The notes beneath the pieces are model-generated. The model searched no databases. It was not told the DNA's origin and saw only the letters and a list, made by a program, of their open reading frames with translations. From Allohahella sp002354735 (lineage in GTDB: Bacteria; Pseudomonadota; Gammaproteobacteria; Pseudomonadales; Oleiphilaceae), in the NCBI RefSeq assembly GCF_047946665.1, contig NZ_CP172312.1, positions 2,232,001 through 2,296,000 of the forward strand: a stretch of 64,000 bases of DNA. Direction: 5' to 3'. Both the position numbers and the translations under genes were made by a program. Position 1 is the first letter of the stretch. Each line of letters opens with the position of its first letter. Shown piece by piece: positions 8,273 to 17,143 of the stretch.

Positions 8273-9616
8273 TTAGATAAACTTCTGAACACTCAGGCCA
8301 CGCCCCATCGCGTAATAGTCGAAGCCTTTGCGCGCCATACGCTCTGGATCGTACAGGTTTCGGCCATCGAAAATCGCAGGTCGTGACAGGCTGTTCTTGA
8401 TCACCGCGAACTCTGGCGAACGGAATTCCTTCCATTCCGTGCAGATCAGCAGCGCGTCCGCACCCTTGAGGCACTGCTCCTTCGTGCCGCAGAGATCGAG
8501 ATTGTCCTGGTCAGCATAAATCCGCTGCGTCTCCTTCATGGCTTCAGGATCGTAAGCCTTGACCTTCGCGCCGGCCTCCCACAACAGCTCCATGAGAACA
8601 CGGCTGGACGCTTCACGCATGTCGTCGGTATTGGGCTTGAACGACAGTCCCCAAATGGCAAAGGTCTTGCCCTTCAGGTCGCCATCGAAGTACTTGTTGA
8701 CCTTCTCGAACAACTTGGACTTCTGACGATAGTTGACCGACTCGACGGCCTTGAGCAGCTCGGAATCGTAGCCCACTGAGTCAGCCGTCATCACCAGCGC
8801 CTGCACGTCTTTCGGGAAGCAGGAGCCACCGTAGCCGCAGCCAGGATAAATGAAGTGATAACCGATACGCGGATCAGAACCAATACCACGACGAACGTTC
8901 TCCACGTCTGCGCCCAGTCTTTCGGCCAGGTTAGCCACTTCGTTCATGAAACTGATCTTGGTCGCGAGCATGGCATTTGCCGCATATTTGGTCAGCTCCG
9001 CTGAACGGATGTCCATGGAAATGATACGGTCGTGACTACGGTTGAAAGGCTCGTAAGCTTCGCGAATCAGTTCAATCGGCTCTTCACTGTCGGCACCGAT
9101 GACAATTCGATCTGGTTTCATGAAGTCACCGACCGCGTCGCCTTCCTTGAGGAACTCGGGATTGGACACGACATCAAAACGCAAATCGCTATTACGCGAC
9201 TGCAGCACTTCCTGGATAGCCTTCTTGACTCGGTCACCTGTGCCCACAGGCACGGTAGACTTGTCGATGACAACCTTGTAGTCGTTCATGTGCTCGCCAA
9301 TCGTGCGCGCAACCATGAGCACGTACTTGAGATCAGCCGAACCATCTTCGTCAGGCGGCGTGCCAACGGCAATAAACTGCAGCTGACCAAAATCCACGCC
9401 CTCTTTCGCGTCGGTGGTGAATTTCAGCCGGCCAGCTTCGAAATTCGACTGCACGATGGGCTCGAGACCAGGCTCGAAGATCGGGATAATGCCGTTCTTC
9501 AGGTTTTCGATCTTCGTCTTGTCGACGTCGACACACATGACGTGATGACCCACATCAGCCAGACAGGCGCCAGTGACCAGACCGACATAGCCGGTGCCGA
9601 AGATAGTTATGTTCAT
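8273..9616 (-). CDS. ugd: UDP-glucose 6-dehydrogenase
   Basis: A 447-residue NAD-dependent enzyme that oxidises UDP-glucose to UDP-glucuronate for exopolysaccharide or lipopolysaccharide synthesis. The Rossmann motif GTGYVGLVTG is at residues 7-16, the catalytic Cys266 lies in GCGYGGSCFPKD, and the C-terminal UDP-binding domain carries LSFKPNTDDMREASS. The ATG overlaps the galE stop as ATGA (9616-9613), so the two are translationally coupled. Their products connect: GalE interconverts UDP-glucose and UDP-galactose, and Ugd draws on UDP-glucose. No polysaccharide assembly genes are visible nearby. Confidence 0.96.
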   Translation of the reverse strand: MNITIFGTGYVGLVTGACLADVGHHVMCVDVDKTKIENLKNGIIPIFEPGLEPIVQSNFEAGRLKFTTDAKEGVDFGQLQFIAVGTPPDEDGSADLKYVLMVARTIGEHMNDYKVVIDKSTVPVGTGDRVKKAIQEVLQSRNSDLRFDVVSNPEFLKEGDAVGDFMKPDRIVIGADSEEPIELIREAYEPFNRSHDRIISMDIRSAELTKYAANAMLATKISFMNEVANLAERLGADVENVRRGIGSDPRIGYHFIYPGCGYGGSCFPKDVQALVMTADSVGYDSELLKAVESVNYRQKSKLFEKVNKYFDGDLKGKTFAIWGLSFKPNTDDMREASSRVLMELLWEAGAKVKAYDPEAMKETQRIYADQDNLDLCGTKEQCLKGADALLICTEWKEFRSPEFAVIKNSLSRPAIFDGRNLYDPERMARKGFDYYAMGRGLSVQKFI

Positions 9617-10614
9617 GATTCACTCCTTGTTGAAGACTTTCGCTCCTGCCAGATTTTTTCCCAGTTCAGCGCTGAACGGACGATTGTCTCGAGTTCGGCG
9701 TGATCAGGCTTCCAGCCAAGCACAGCTTTGATTCGGTCGTTGGCGGCCACCAGTGCGCCCGGATCACCTGGGCGGCGATCAACGAGCTCCACGGGAAAAT
9801 CCACACCAGAGAGCTTCTTCACAACGTCAACAACTTCCTTGACGGTGAAGCCTGTGCCATAGCCACAGTTGAGGATATTCGACTCGCCACCGGCGGCCAT
9901 ATGATCCAGCGCCATCACATGCGCCTTGGCCAGGTCTTCGACGTGGATGTAATCTCGCACACAGGTACCATCGCGAGTATCGTAGTCGGTGCCAAAAATC
10001 TTCATGCCGTCACGAACGCCGTTCGCGCATTCGCAGGCGACCTTGATAAGGTGGGTCGCTTCAGGCGTGGCTTGGCCGATTCGGCCTTCGAGGTCTGCGC
10101 CTGCAACATTGAAGTAACGCAGGATGGTGTAATTCAGGCCGCTGGCTGCTGCAAAGTCCTGAATCATCTGCTCACTCATGAGCTTGGACGCGCCATAAGG
10201 ATTGATTGGCTGCAGCGGGCTCGCTTCGCCGATGACAGTCTCATCGGGCATACCGTAAACAGCCGCCGTCGAGGAGAATACCAGGCGGGGAATCTTGTGC
10301 TTCTCGATAGCGCCTAACAGATTCAGCGTATTTCTGGTGTTATTCCGATAATACTTCAGCGGGTTTTCGACGGATTCGGGAACAACGATATGAGCGGCGA
10401 AGTGCAGCACGGCTTCAAAATTCTGACCTTTCATGAGGCGATCGATGGCGTCCGGGTCTCCCAGGTCGCCTTCAACGAGCTTTCCGCTCAGAATGGCCCA
10501 GGGATAACCGGTCGACAGGTTATCGAAGACCGTTATATTGTGGCCAGCCTCGCCCAGCTGGCGTACGACATGGCTACCGATATAGCCGGCGCCGCCAGTT
10601 ACTAAAACTTTCAT
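9613..10614 (-). CDS. galE: UDP-glucose 4-epimerase
   Basis: A 333-residue extended short-chain dehydrogenase. NAD-binding motif GGAGYIGSH is at residues 7-15, catalytic Ser is in VFSSTAAVYG (about 114-115), and Tyr140-xxx-Lys144 lies in NPYGASK. Full length for bacterial GalE. It starts 40 bp after tadA on the same strand with no clear terminator between, and ends in a 4-base overlap with ugd. It feeds UDP-galactose to glycan synthesis and also serves galactose use. Confidence 0.96.
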   Translation of the reverse strand: MKVLVTGGAGYIGSHVVRQLGEAGHNITVFDNLSTGYPWAILSGKLVEGDLGDPDAIDRLMKGQNFEAVLHFAAHIVVPESVENPLKYYRNNTRNTLNLLGAIEKHKIPRLVFSSTAAVYGMPDETVIGEASPLQPINPYGASKLMSEQMIQDFAAASGLNYTILRYFNVAGADLEGRIGQATPEATHLIKVACECANGVRDGMKIFGTDYDTRDGTCVRDYIHVEDLAKAHVMALDHMAAGGESNILNCGYGTGFTVKEVVDVVKKLSGVDFPVELVDRRPGDPGALVAANDRIKAVLGWKPDHAELETIVRSALNWEKIWQERKSSTRSES

Positions 10615-10654
10615 GCTGTTTCACCTTATAAACTTCAGAAAAAGATTGTACCCG

Positions 10655-11218
10655 CTAGGGGTTCTGATCGGCTGAGACGCCCGCTCGCGCGGCTTTTACT
10701 GCTGCTCTGCGCTCAGCGAAAAATGTCTGTAGTAAATGGCGACTCTCTTCGGCCTGCACACCCTCACTCCAGGCCAACTGCCAATTGAAGGGAAACTTGG
10801 CAAGCAGATCACCATGGCTCACCACGGCGCCTGATTTGGGCTCACGTGTCGCGAACACCAGACGCGTAACGCGCGCATGGATAGCCGCACCGAGACACAT
10901 CATGCATGGTTCGAGCGTCACGTAGAGTGTAGCAGGCGTCAGCCGATAATTACGGCGGGTTTGACCGGCCTCACGCAGCGCATTCATTTCCGCATGGGCG
11001 CTAGGGTCACAGCGGCCAATGGGCGCGTTCCAGCCTTGGCCGATTACCTGACCAGTATCATCATCTACTACAACGGCGCCGACGGGGACTTCACCCGCTG
11101 CATAAGCTGATGCAGCCTGAACCATGGCCAGTGCCATCCATTTTTTATCGTTCTCTTCTACGTCTACCTGAGCAAGATGGCTCTGACAGACCTTAGCGTT
11201 TTCAGCGCCTATTCCCAT
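10655..11218 (-). CDS. tadA: tRNA-specific adenosine deaminase TadA
   Basis: A 187-residue deaminase that converts adenosine to inosine at the wobble position of tRNA-Arg(ACG). Zinc site His75-Ala-Glu77 (HAEMNAL) and Pro-Cys-Met-Met-Cys at 104-108 are intact. The N-terminus carries about 25 extra residues before the conserved KKWMALAM; the first ATG (11218) overlaps the guaA end by 10 bp, which supports translational coupling. A downstream Met (MALAM) is an alternative start. Confidence 0.95.
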   Translation of the reverse strand: MGIGAENAKVCQSHLAQVDVEENDKKWMALAMVQAASAYAAGEVPVGAVVVDDDTGQVIGQGWNAPIGRCDPSAHAEMNALREAGQTRRNYRLTPATLYVTLEPCMMCLGAAIHARVTRLVFATREPKSGAVVSHGDLLAKFPFNWQLAWSEGVQAEESRHLLQTFFAERRAAVKAARAGVSADQNP

Positions 11219-12804
11219 TCAATCGTAGCCGGCGGCTTCGACGACACATCATAGGTGACCCGGGAAATACCCTTGATCTCATTGATGATGCGGTTCGAAA
11301 TGCGTTCGATCAGCTCATATGGCAAATGCGCCCAGCGTGCCGTCATGAAATCGATGGTCTCGACAGCCCTAAGCGCCACGACATATTCATAACGCCTGGC
11401 ATCGCCCACTACGCCTACTGACTTCACTGGCAGGAAGACGACGAAGGCCTGCGCCACCTTGTGATACCAGTCAGCGGCATGCAGCTCATCGATGAAGATG
11501 GCATCGGCCTGTCGCAGCAGATCGGCATAGGTCTTCTTGACCTCACCAAGGATACGCACGCCCAGACCCGGCCCGGGGAACGGATGGCGATAGACCATAT
11601 CGTGAGGCAGGCCGAGCTCGACACCGATACGTCGCACTTCGTCCTTGAACAGCTCACGCAGTGGCTCGACCAGCTTCAGATTCATCAGCTCAGGAAGACC
11701 GCCGACGTTGTGATGGCTCTTGATCACATGGGCTTTGCCGGTCTTGGCGGCAGCGGATTCTATGACATCAGGATAGATAGTGCCCTGGGCCAGCCAGCTG
11801 ACGTCCTTGATCTTCGTCGCATGCTCATCAAACACGTCGATGAACACCTTGCCGATGATCTTGCGCTTCGCTTCGGGATCGCTGACGCCCTTGAGCGCGT
11901 CGAGAAACTGGTCTTCGGCATCGGCGCGGATGACCTTGACGCCCATGTTCTTGGCGAACATTTCCATGACCTGCTCGCCTTCGCGCAGGCGAAGCAAGCC
12001 ATTATCGACAAATACACAAGTCAGTTGATCGCCAATCGCCTTGTGCAACAGCGCCGCGACGACAGACGAGTCTACGCCGCCGGAAAGCCCAAGCAGCACC
12101 TTATCGGTACCGACCGTCTCCCGGACCTGGGCAATCGCATCATCAATGATGCGGCTGGCGGTCCACAGGCATTCGCAGCCGCAGATATCTTTTACGAAAC
12201 GCTCAAGTATGCGTTGTCCCTGAATCGTGTGCGTGACTTCGGGGTGAAACTGCACGCCATACCATGGCTTCGACACGTGCTCGAGCGCCGCTACTGGCGC
12301 ACTCGGCGTCGTCGCTGTAACCCGGAACTGATCACCGACATCGACAACCTTATCGCCATGGCTCATCCAGACGTCGAGCAGCGTCCGGCCATCAGGACCA
12401 AGGTGGTCACGGATATCTGCCAACAATCGAGAGGGCTCGCCTATGACCTCAACCTGCGCATAGCCAAACTCGTGTGCTTCAGCGCCAGCCACCTTACCGC
12501 CGTTCTGCTCGGCCATGGTCTGAAGACCATAACAGATGCCGAGCAGTGGCAGCGGCTGCTCATAGATGAAGGCCGGCGCACGCGGCGAATCAAGCTGCGT
12601 TACAGACTCGGGCCCTCCAGCGAGAATAACGCCCTTTGGCGCAAACTCTTCGAATTCCGCCTGCGTGATATCGAAAGCGCGAATTTCGCAGTACACACCG
12701 ATTTCACGGATACGACGCGCGATGAGCTGGGTGTACTGACTGCCGAAATCGAGCACCAGTATGCGGTGCTCATGAATGTCCTTGCCTGCGTTCTCAACTG
12801 ACAC
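11209..12804 (-). CDS. guaA: GMP synthase (glutamine-hydrolysing)
   Basis: Converts XMP to GMP with glutamine nitrogen. The class I amidotransferase part (about 1-205) has the nucleophile in LGICYGLQ and the His/Glu pair in WYGVQFHPEVTHT; the ATP-pyrophosphatase part has the P-loop LGLSGGVDSSVVAALL, followed by the dimerisation domain ending IEWE. I chose GTG 12804, overlapping the last codons of guaB, because it gives a normal-length 531-residue protein (conserved HRILVLDFGSQYTQL near residue 14). The longer open frame up to 12948 is read-through of guaB in another frame; an ATG at 12840 is a second candidate. It sits in a guaB-guaA-tadA run. Confidence 0.95.
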   Translation of the reverse strand: MSVENAGKDIHEHRILVLDFGSQYTQLIARRIREIGVYCEIRAFDITQAEFEEFAPKGVILAGGPESVTQLDSPRAPAFIYEQPLPLLGICYGLQTMAEQNGGKVAGAEAHEFGYAQVEVIGEPSRLLADIRDHLGPDGRTLLDVWMSHGDKVVDVGDQFRVTATTPSAPVAALEHVSKPWYGVQFHPEVTHTIQGQRILERFVKDICGCECLWTASRIIDDAIAQVRETVGTDKVLLGLSGGVDSSVVAALLHKAIGDQLTCVFVDNGLLRLREGEQVMEMFAKNMGVKVIRADAEDQFLDALKGVSDPEAKRKIIGKVFIDVFDEHATKIKDVSWLAQGTIYPDVIESAAAKTGKAHVIKSHHNVGGLPELMNLKLVEPLRELFKDEVRRIGVELGLPHDMVYRHPFPGPGLGVRILGEVKKTYADLLRQADAIFIDELHAADWYHKVAQAFVVFLPVKSVGVVGDARRYEYVVALRAVETIDFMTARWAHLPYELIERISNRIINEIKGISRVTYDVSSKPPATIEWE

Positions 12805-14263
12805 GGTAGTTGGGCGCCTCTTTGGTGATTGTGACGTCATGGACGTGGCTCTCGCTGATACCGGCAGACGTAATGCGTGTGAACTGCGGCACCGTGCGCA
12901 TGGTCTGGATATCGGCACACCCCGTGTAACCCATAGCGGAGCGAACACCGCCCATCAGCTGAACGATGACGTTCGACAGCGGGCCCTTGCTGGCCACCCT
13001 GCCCTCAATGCCCTCGGGCACCAGCTTCTCGACGCCGCTACTGATGTCCTGGAAATACCGATCACTCGAACCCTGCGTCTGCGACATGGCACCGAGCGAG
13101 CCCATACCTCGATAGGCCTTGTAGCTACGACCCTGGAACAGCACGATTTCGCCTGGCGCCTCATCGGTACCAGCGAGTAATCCACCAACCATGACGCTGC
13201 TGGCGCCAGCAACGATGGCCTTGGCGATATCGCCGGAGAAGCGGATACCACCATCAGCGATGACGGGAATGTTCTTCTTGGCCATTACAGCGGCTACGTT
13301 CGCAACAGCGCTGATCTGCGGCACGCCGATGCCTGCAACGATACGGGTCGTGCAGATGGAGCCAGGGCCAATGCCAACCTTCACGGCATCGGCGCCAGCA
13401 TCAGCCAGCGCAAGCGCAGCGTCAGCGGTCGCAATATTGCCGCCGATGATCTGCACATCAGGAAAGTTCTTCTTGATCCAGCGCACCCTGTCGAGAACGC
13501 CCTTGCTATGGCCATGCGCGGTATCTACCACGACGACATCCACGCCAGCGCCGACCAGGACCGAAATCCGGTGTTCTGTATCGCCGCCTGTACCGACGGC
13601 AGCACCAACCCGCAGACGACCCTGGTCGTCCTTGCAGGCATTGGGGAAATCTTCTGCTTTCTGGATGTCCTTCAGCGTAATCAGGCCGCGCAGCTTGAAT
13701 TCGCTGTTGACCACGAGCACCTTCTCGATGCGGTGCCTGTGCAGCAGTGACATGACAGTAGCGGCATCAGCGCCTTCCTGAACTGTGACAAGCTTGTCTT
13801 TGCCGGTCATCAGCTCGGCAACTTTCTTGTTCAGGTCAGTTTCGAAACGGATGTCGCGGCGGGTCACGATGCCTACCAGCTCCTCACCCTGCACGACCGG
13901 CAGGCCTGAGATCTTGTTCTCGAAGGTAATCTGGCGAACCTGCGCCACTGTGGTATCAGGCGAAACCGTGATAGGGTCCTTGATTACGCCGGTCTCGAAC
14001 TTCTTGACCTTGCGAACTTCGGCGGCCTGTCGTTCCGGCGTCATGTTTTTATGAATGATGCCGACACCACCTTCCTGGGCCAGTGCGATCGCAAGACCAC
14101 TTTCGGTGACAGTGTCCATTGCCGAGGAAATGAGTGGAATCTTGAGAGTTATGTCGCGAGTCAGCTGGGTGGAGAGATCAACATTCTTTGGCAGCACCTC
14201 GGAGTAACCTGGGAGCAGAAGAACATCGTCGAAGGTGAGAGATTCTTGCGCGAGTCGTAACAT
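12794..14263 (-). CDS. guaB: Inosine-5'-monophosphate dehydrogenase
   Basis: A 489-residue IMP dehydrogenase for the committed step to GMP. It begins MLRLAQESLTFDDVLLLPGYSEVLP, has a pair of CBS domains (about 90-205) and the catalytic-loop motif GIGPGSICTTR with the active Cys near residue 306, followed by GGIRFSGDIAKA and the mobile flap. It is first in a minus-strand run with guaA and tadA and has a good promoter in the gap to xseA. Confidence 0.97.
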   Translation of the reverse strand: MLRLAQESLTFDDVLLLPGYSEVLPKNVDLSTQLTRDITLKIPLISSAMDTVTESGLAIALAQEGGVGIIHKNMTPERQAAEVRKVKKFETGVIKDPITVSPDTTVAQVRQITFENKISGLPVVQGEELVGIVTRRDIRFETDLNKKVAELMTGKDKLVTVQEGADAATVMSLLHRHRIEKVLVVNSEFKLRGLITLKDIQKAEDFPNACKDDQGRLRVGAAVGTGGDTEHRISVLVGAGVDVVVVDTAHGHSKGVLDRVRWIKKNFPDVQIIGGNIATADAALALADAGADAVKVGIGPGSICTTRIVAGIGVPQISAVANVAAVMAKKNIPVIADGGIRFSGDIAKAIVAGASSVMVGGLLAGTDEAPGEIVLFQGRSYKAYRGMGSLGAMSQTQGSSDRYFQDISSGVEKLVPEGIEGRVASKGPLSNVIVQLMGGVRSAMGYTGCADIQTMRTVPQFTRITSAGISESHVHDVTITKEAPNYRVS

Positions 14264-14370
14264 AGAGAATATCTTCGCTGGGAAATGGCGTGAGCGCTAC
14301 GATCGAAAGCGGCCGCAGCTAGCAGGCGGGCGCATCAAGCGCATCGGGCACAGAGTCAATAGTGCCGGGT

Positions 14371-14398
14371 ATTATATGTTACTGGACTCAACAAACAA
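14371..14398 (-). promoter_or_regulatory. Probable guaB operon promoter
   Basis: On the minus strand TTGTTT (14398-14393), 16 bases, then a perfect TATAAT (14376-14371), about 108 bp upstream of the guaB ATG. The divergent xseA start is at 14423, so this element almost abuts xseA. The long leader shows no obvious riboswitch. Confidence 0.6.
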
Positions 14399-14422
14399 GC
14401 ACGTGGAAACCAAGATTACCTT

Positions 14423-15859
14423 ATGGCCTTTTTAAATACTGATGAGACCGGCGCACGCCCGGGTACCTCTGAGCAGCGGCCGCTCAGTGTTTCAGCGCTC
14501 AACCTGGCCGCCCGGATGCTACTGGAAAATACCTTTGGCCAGGTGTGGATCATCGGTGAAATTTCGAACTTTATGTGTCCGGCCTCTGGTCACTGGTACT
14601 TTACATTAAAGGACGATGCGGCCCAGGTGCGCTGCGCAATGTTCCGCAACCGCAACACAAGTGTCCGCTGGAAACCGGCGAACGGGCAGTCGGTACTGAT
14701 CTGCGCCCGCGCCAGCATCTACGAGAATCGCGGCGAATATCAGCTCGTTGCGAATGCGATGCTCGATGCTGGCGCAGGTTCACTGCAGCAGGCCTTCGAC
14801 CAGCTCAAGCGTAAACTCGAAGCCGACGGCCTGTTCGACCCCCTGCGGAAGCGCGCGATTCCTGTCATGCCGGCGGGCCTTGGCGTCGTCACCAGTGATA
14901 CCGGTGCAGCACTGCACGATATTCTGCATGTGCTTAAGCGCCGTTGCCCGCTACTGCCAGTCAAGGTCTTCGCAAGCACTGTGCAGGGCGATACGGCGGT
15001 ATCTGAACTGGTAGCGGCCTTACATTGTGCCGATCGGGATCCCGCAGTCGAACTGATCATCATTGGCCGCGGCGGTGGCTCGGCGGAAGATCTGTGGTGT
15101 TTCAATGACGAGCGGCTGGCCAGAGCCATTGCCGCCTGCGAAACGCCGGTCATCTCGGCAGTGGGTCACGAGACCGATGTGACGATAAGCGACCTTGTTG
15201 CAGATCTTCGGGCGCCGACGCCCTCAGCCGCGGCAGAGCATGCCAGCCCGGTACAGGCGGACTGGCTGGCGCGGGCCGCCCAGCTCGACGCACGCCAGAA
15301 CCAGGCCATGAGCCGCGTACTTCGCCACAGCAGCCAGGTATTCAAGGCACTGTGCGATCGCCTCCAGCACCCGGGCCAGACCTTGGAGCGACACGCGCAA
15401 ACGCTCGATCAGCACCAGCTACGTCTTCAGTCAGCTATGGATCGCCTGCTCTCCAGCCAGCGGCGGCACGTCAGCCAATTGAGTTCACGCTTTGACGCAA
15501 TCGATCTGGCCAGGCCGATGCGTGATCGTCGACAGCGGGTGAACGACTTGCTCAGCCGGCTATCCCGCTGTGGCCAGCAATCCCTGCACAATAGTCGTCA
15601 GCAATTCATCATAGCTGCTCGCCAGCTCGAACAACTGAGCCCACTGGCAACCATGAACCGCGGCTACGCCATCGTAAGCACAGGATCAAAAGGTGTCAGC
15701 ACCATGACGGATGGCGAGCACGCGAGCAGCCGAGGTATAGTCGGCTCAGTAGTGAGCTCAATAGAGCAGCTTGATCCCGGCGACCGTCTGACCGTACGAC
15801 TGAAAGACGGGCAGGCCGAATGCCTTGTAGAATCTGTAACTGACTCAGGCGGAGACTGA
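14423..15859 (+). CDS. xseA: Exodeoxyribonuclease VII large subunit
   Basis: A 478-residue large subunit of exonuclease VII, which degrades single-stranded DNA from both ends. The N-terminal OB fold (about 20-120, FGQVWIIGEISNF) is followed by the catalytic core with IIGRGGGSAEDLWCFNDE and VSAVGHETDVTISDLVADLRAPTPSAAAE (about 245-280), a long coiled-coil of Gln/Arg-rich helices and a C-terminal segment with LNRGYAIVS-like MNRGYAIVST. The small subunit xseB is not adjacent. It is divergent from guaB; no strong ribosome binding site is seen before the ATG. Confidence 0.96.
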   Translation: MAFLNTDETGARPGTSEQRPLSVSALNLAARMLLENTFGQVWIIGEISNFMCPASGHWYFTLKDDAAQVRCAMFRNRNTSVRWKPANGQSVLICARASIYENRGEYQLVANAMLDAGAGSLQQAFDQLKRKLEADGLFDPLRKRAIPVMPAGLGVVTSDTGAALHDILHVLKRRCPLLPVKVFASTVQGDTAVSELVAALHCADRDPAVELIIIGRGGGSAEDLWCFNDERLARAIAACETPVISAVGHETDVTISDLVADLRAPTPSAAAEHASPVQADWLARAAQLDARQNQAMSRVLRHSSQVFKALCDRLQHPGQTLERHAQTLDQHQLRLQSAMDRLLSSQRRHVSQLSSRFDAIDLARPMRDRRQRVNDLLSRLSRCGQQSLHNSRQQFIIAARQLEQLSPLATMNRGYAIVSTGSKGVSTMTDGEHASSRGIVGSVVSSIEQLDPGDRLTVRLKDGQAECLVESVTDSGGD

Positions 15860-15865
15860 CCAGCC

Positions 15866-17143
15866 ATGATACCAATGCGTATTTTTCTCGCGGCGGCCCT
15901 TACCAGCCTTCTAGCCGCATGCACGACCAATCCCGTTACCGGCAAAAAGCAGCTCGACCTCGTATCCGAGTCGCAGGAAATGGCTATAGGCCAGCAACAG
16001 TACGAACCTGCGCAACAGTCACAGGGTGGTGCGTATACGCTGGACCCTGAGCTCACGCACTATGTGCGGAAAGTTGGCGAGAAACTGGCTGCAGTAAGCG
16101 ATCAGCCAGATCTACCCTACGAGTTCGTAGTGCTTAACAACGATGTGCCGAACGCCTGGGCCCTCCCCTCCGGCAAAATTGCTATCAACCGGGGCCTGCT
16201 CACGAAATTCGATAATGAAGCGCAGCTCGCGGCTGTACTCGGTCATGAAATCGTTCACGCAGCGGCAAGGCACGGCGCGCAGCGCATGCAGAACAGCATG
16301 CTCGTAAGCGCAGGCATGGCGGGCCTCGGGCTGGCTATGAGCAACCAGGAATACGGCCAATTGCTGGTTGGCGGTGCGGCTTTGGGTTCAACGCTGGCGC
16401 TGGCAAAATACGGTCGTAACCATGAGCTCGAGTCAGACCATTACGGCATGGAATACATGGTCAAGGCCGGCTACGACCCCAAGGCAGCCGTGGAGTTGCA
16501 AAAGATTTTCGTCGAGCTTTCGGAGGGCAACAACCCGTCATGGATTCAAGGTATGTTCGCCACGCACCCGCCCTCACAGGATCGCGTCGAAGCCAATGCC
16601 GAACATGCGAAGCAGCTGCAAGCCCGATATCCGGATGCGGACTATCGCGGTGAACAGGCCTTCATGAAGGCAACAGCCCGGACCCGTCGCGCCGCACCCG
16701 CCTATGAGGCCTATAACGAGGGCCTGAAGGCCTTGAGCGAAGGCAACACCAGTGCCGCAATGACCTTGGCCGAGAAGGCAATCAAGATCGAGCCGGAAGA
16801 AGGCAAGTTCTATCAGCTCAAGGGCGATGTCTATGCCAAGTTGGGGAATGAAAAACTCGCCCTGCAGAACTATGACAAGGCCATATCGCTGAATCCCGAG
16901 TATTTTGAACCCTTGCTGAAGCGAGGTCTGGTTCGCCAGGCAACGGGGCAGCTGGCCGGTGCTGAGCGCGACCTACAGAAAGCTAATGAACTGCTGCCCA
17001 CCTCTGTTGGCCACCTGGCAATGGGGGATATTTCGTTGAAGAAAGATCAGCCACGTCAGGCGATCGAATACTACAGGGTCGCGGCTCAGGCTGAAGGTCG
17101 AACCGGGGATATCGCCCGATCACGATTGGCGCAGTTTCAGTAA
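15866..17143 (+). CDS. M48-family metalloprotease lipoprotein with TPR repeats (BepA-like)
   Basis: A 425-residue exported protease. The lipobox LLAAC puts the lipidated Cys at residue 19, so an outer-membrane/periplasmic lipoprotein is expected. Zinc motif HEIVH is at 127-131, and the third ligand region is NHELESDHYGMEY. The C-terminal third holds tetratricopeptide repeats (FYQLKGDVYAKLGNEKLALQNYDKAISLNPEYFEPLLKRG). This domain order matches BepA/YfgC-type periplasmic quality-control proteases acting on outer-membrane proteins. It follows xseA by 6 bp and is probably co-transcribed; a second ATG at 15875 is an alternative start. Confidence 0.9.
   Translation: MIPMRIFLAAALTSLLAACTTNPVTGKKQLDLVSESQEMAIGQQQYEPAQQSQGGAYTLDPELTHYVRKVGEKLAAVSDQPDLPYEFVVLNNDVPNAWALPSGKIAINRGLLTKFDNEAQLAAVLGHEIVHAAARHGAQRMQNSMLVSAGMAGLGLAMSNQEYGQLLVGGAALGSTLALAKYGRNHELESDHYGMEYMVKAGYDPKAAVELQKIFVELSEGNNPSWIQGMFATHPPSQDRVEANAEHAKQLQARYPDADYRGEQAFMKATARTRRAAPAYEAYNEGLKALSEGNTSAAMTLAEKAIKIEPEEGKFYQLKGDVYAKLGNEKLALQNYDKAISLNPEYFEPLLKRGLVRQATGQLAGAERDLQKANELLPTSVGHLAMGDISLKKDQPRQAIEYYRVAAQAEGRTGDIARSRLAQFQ

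Noticed and set aside
9032..9703. Long plus-strand frame across ugd and galE
   Set aside because: Antisense shadow of two well-supported genes; composition typical of codon-bias artefact.
11461..12801. 446-codon plus-strand open frame across guaA
   Set aside because: It is the complement of the guaA coding sequence with no domain or start signal of its own; the guaA product is unmistakable.
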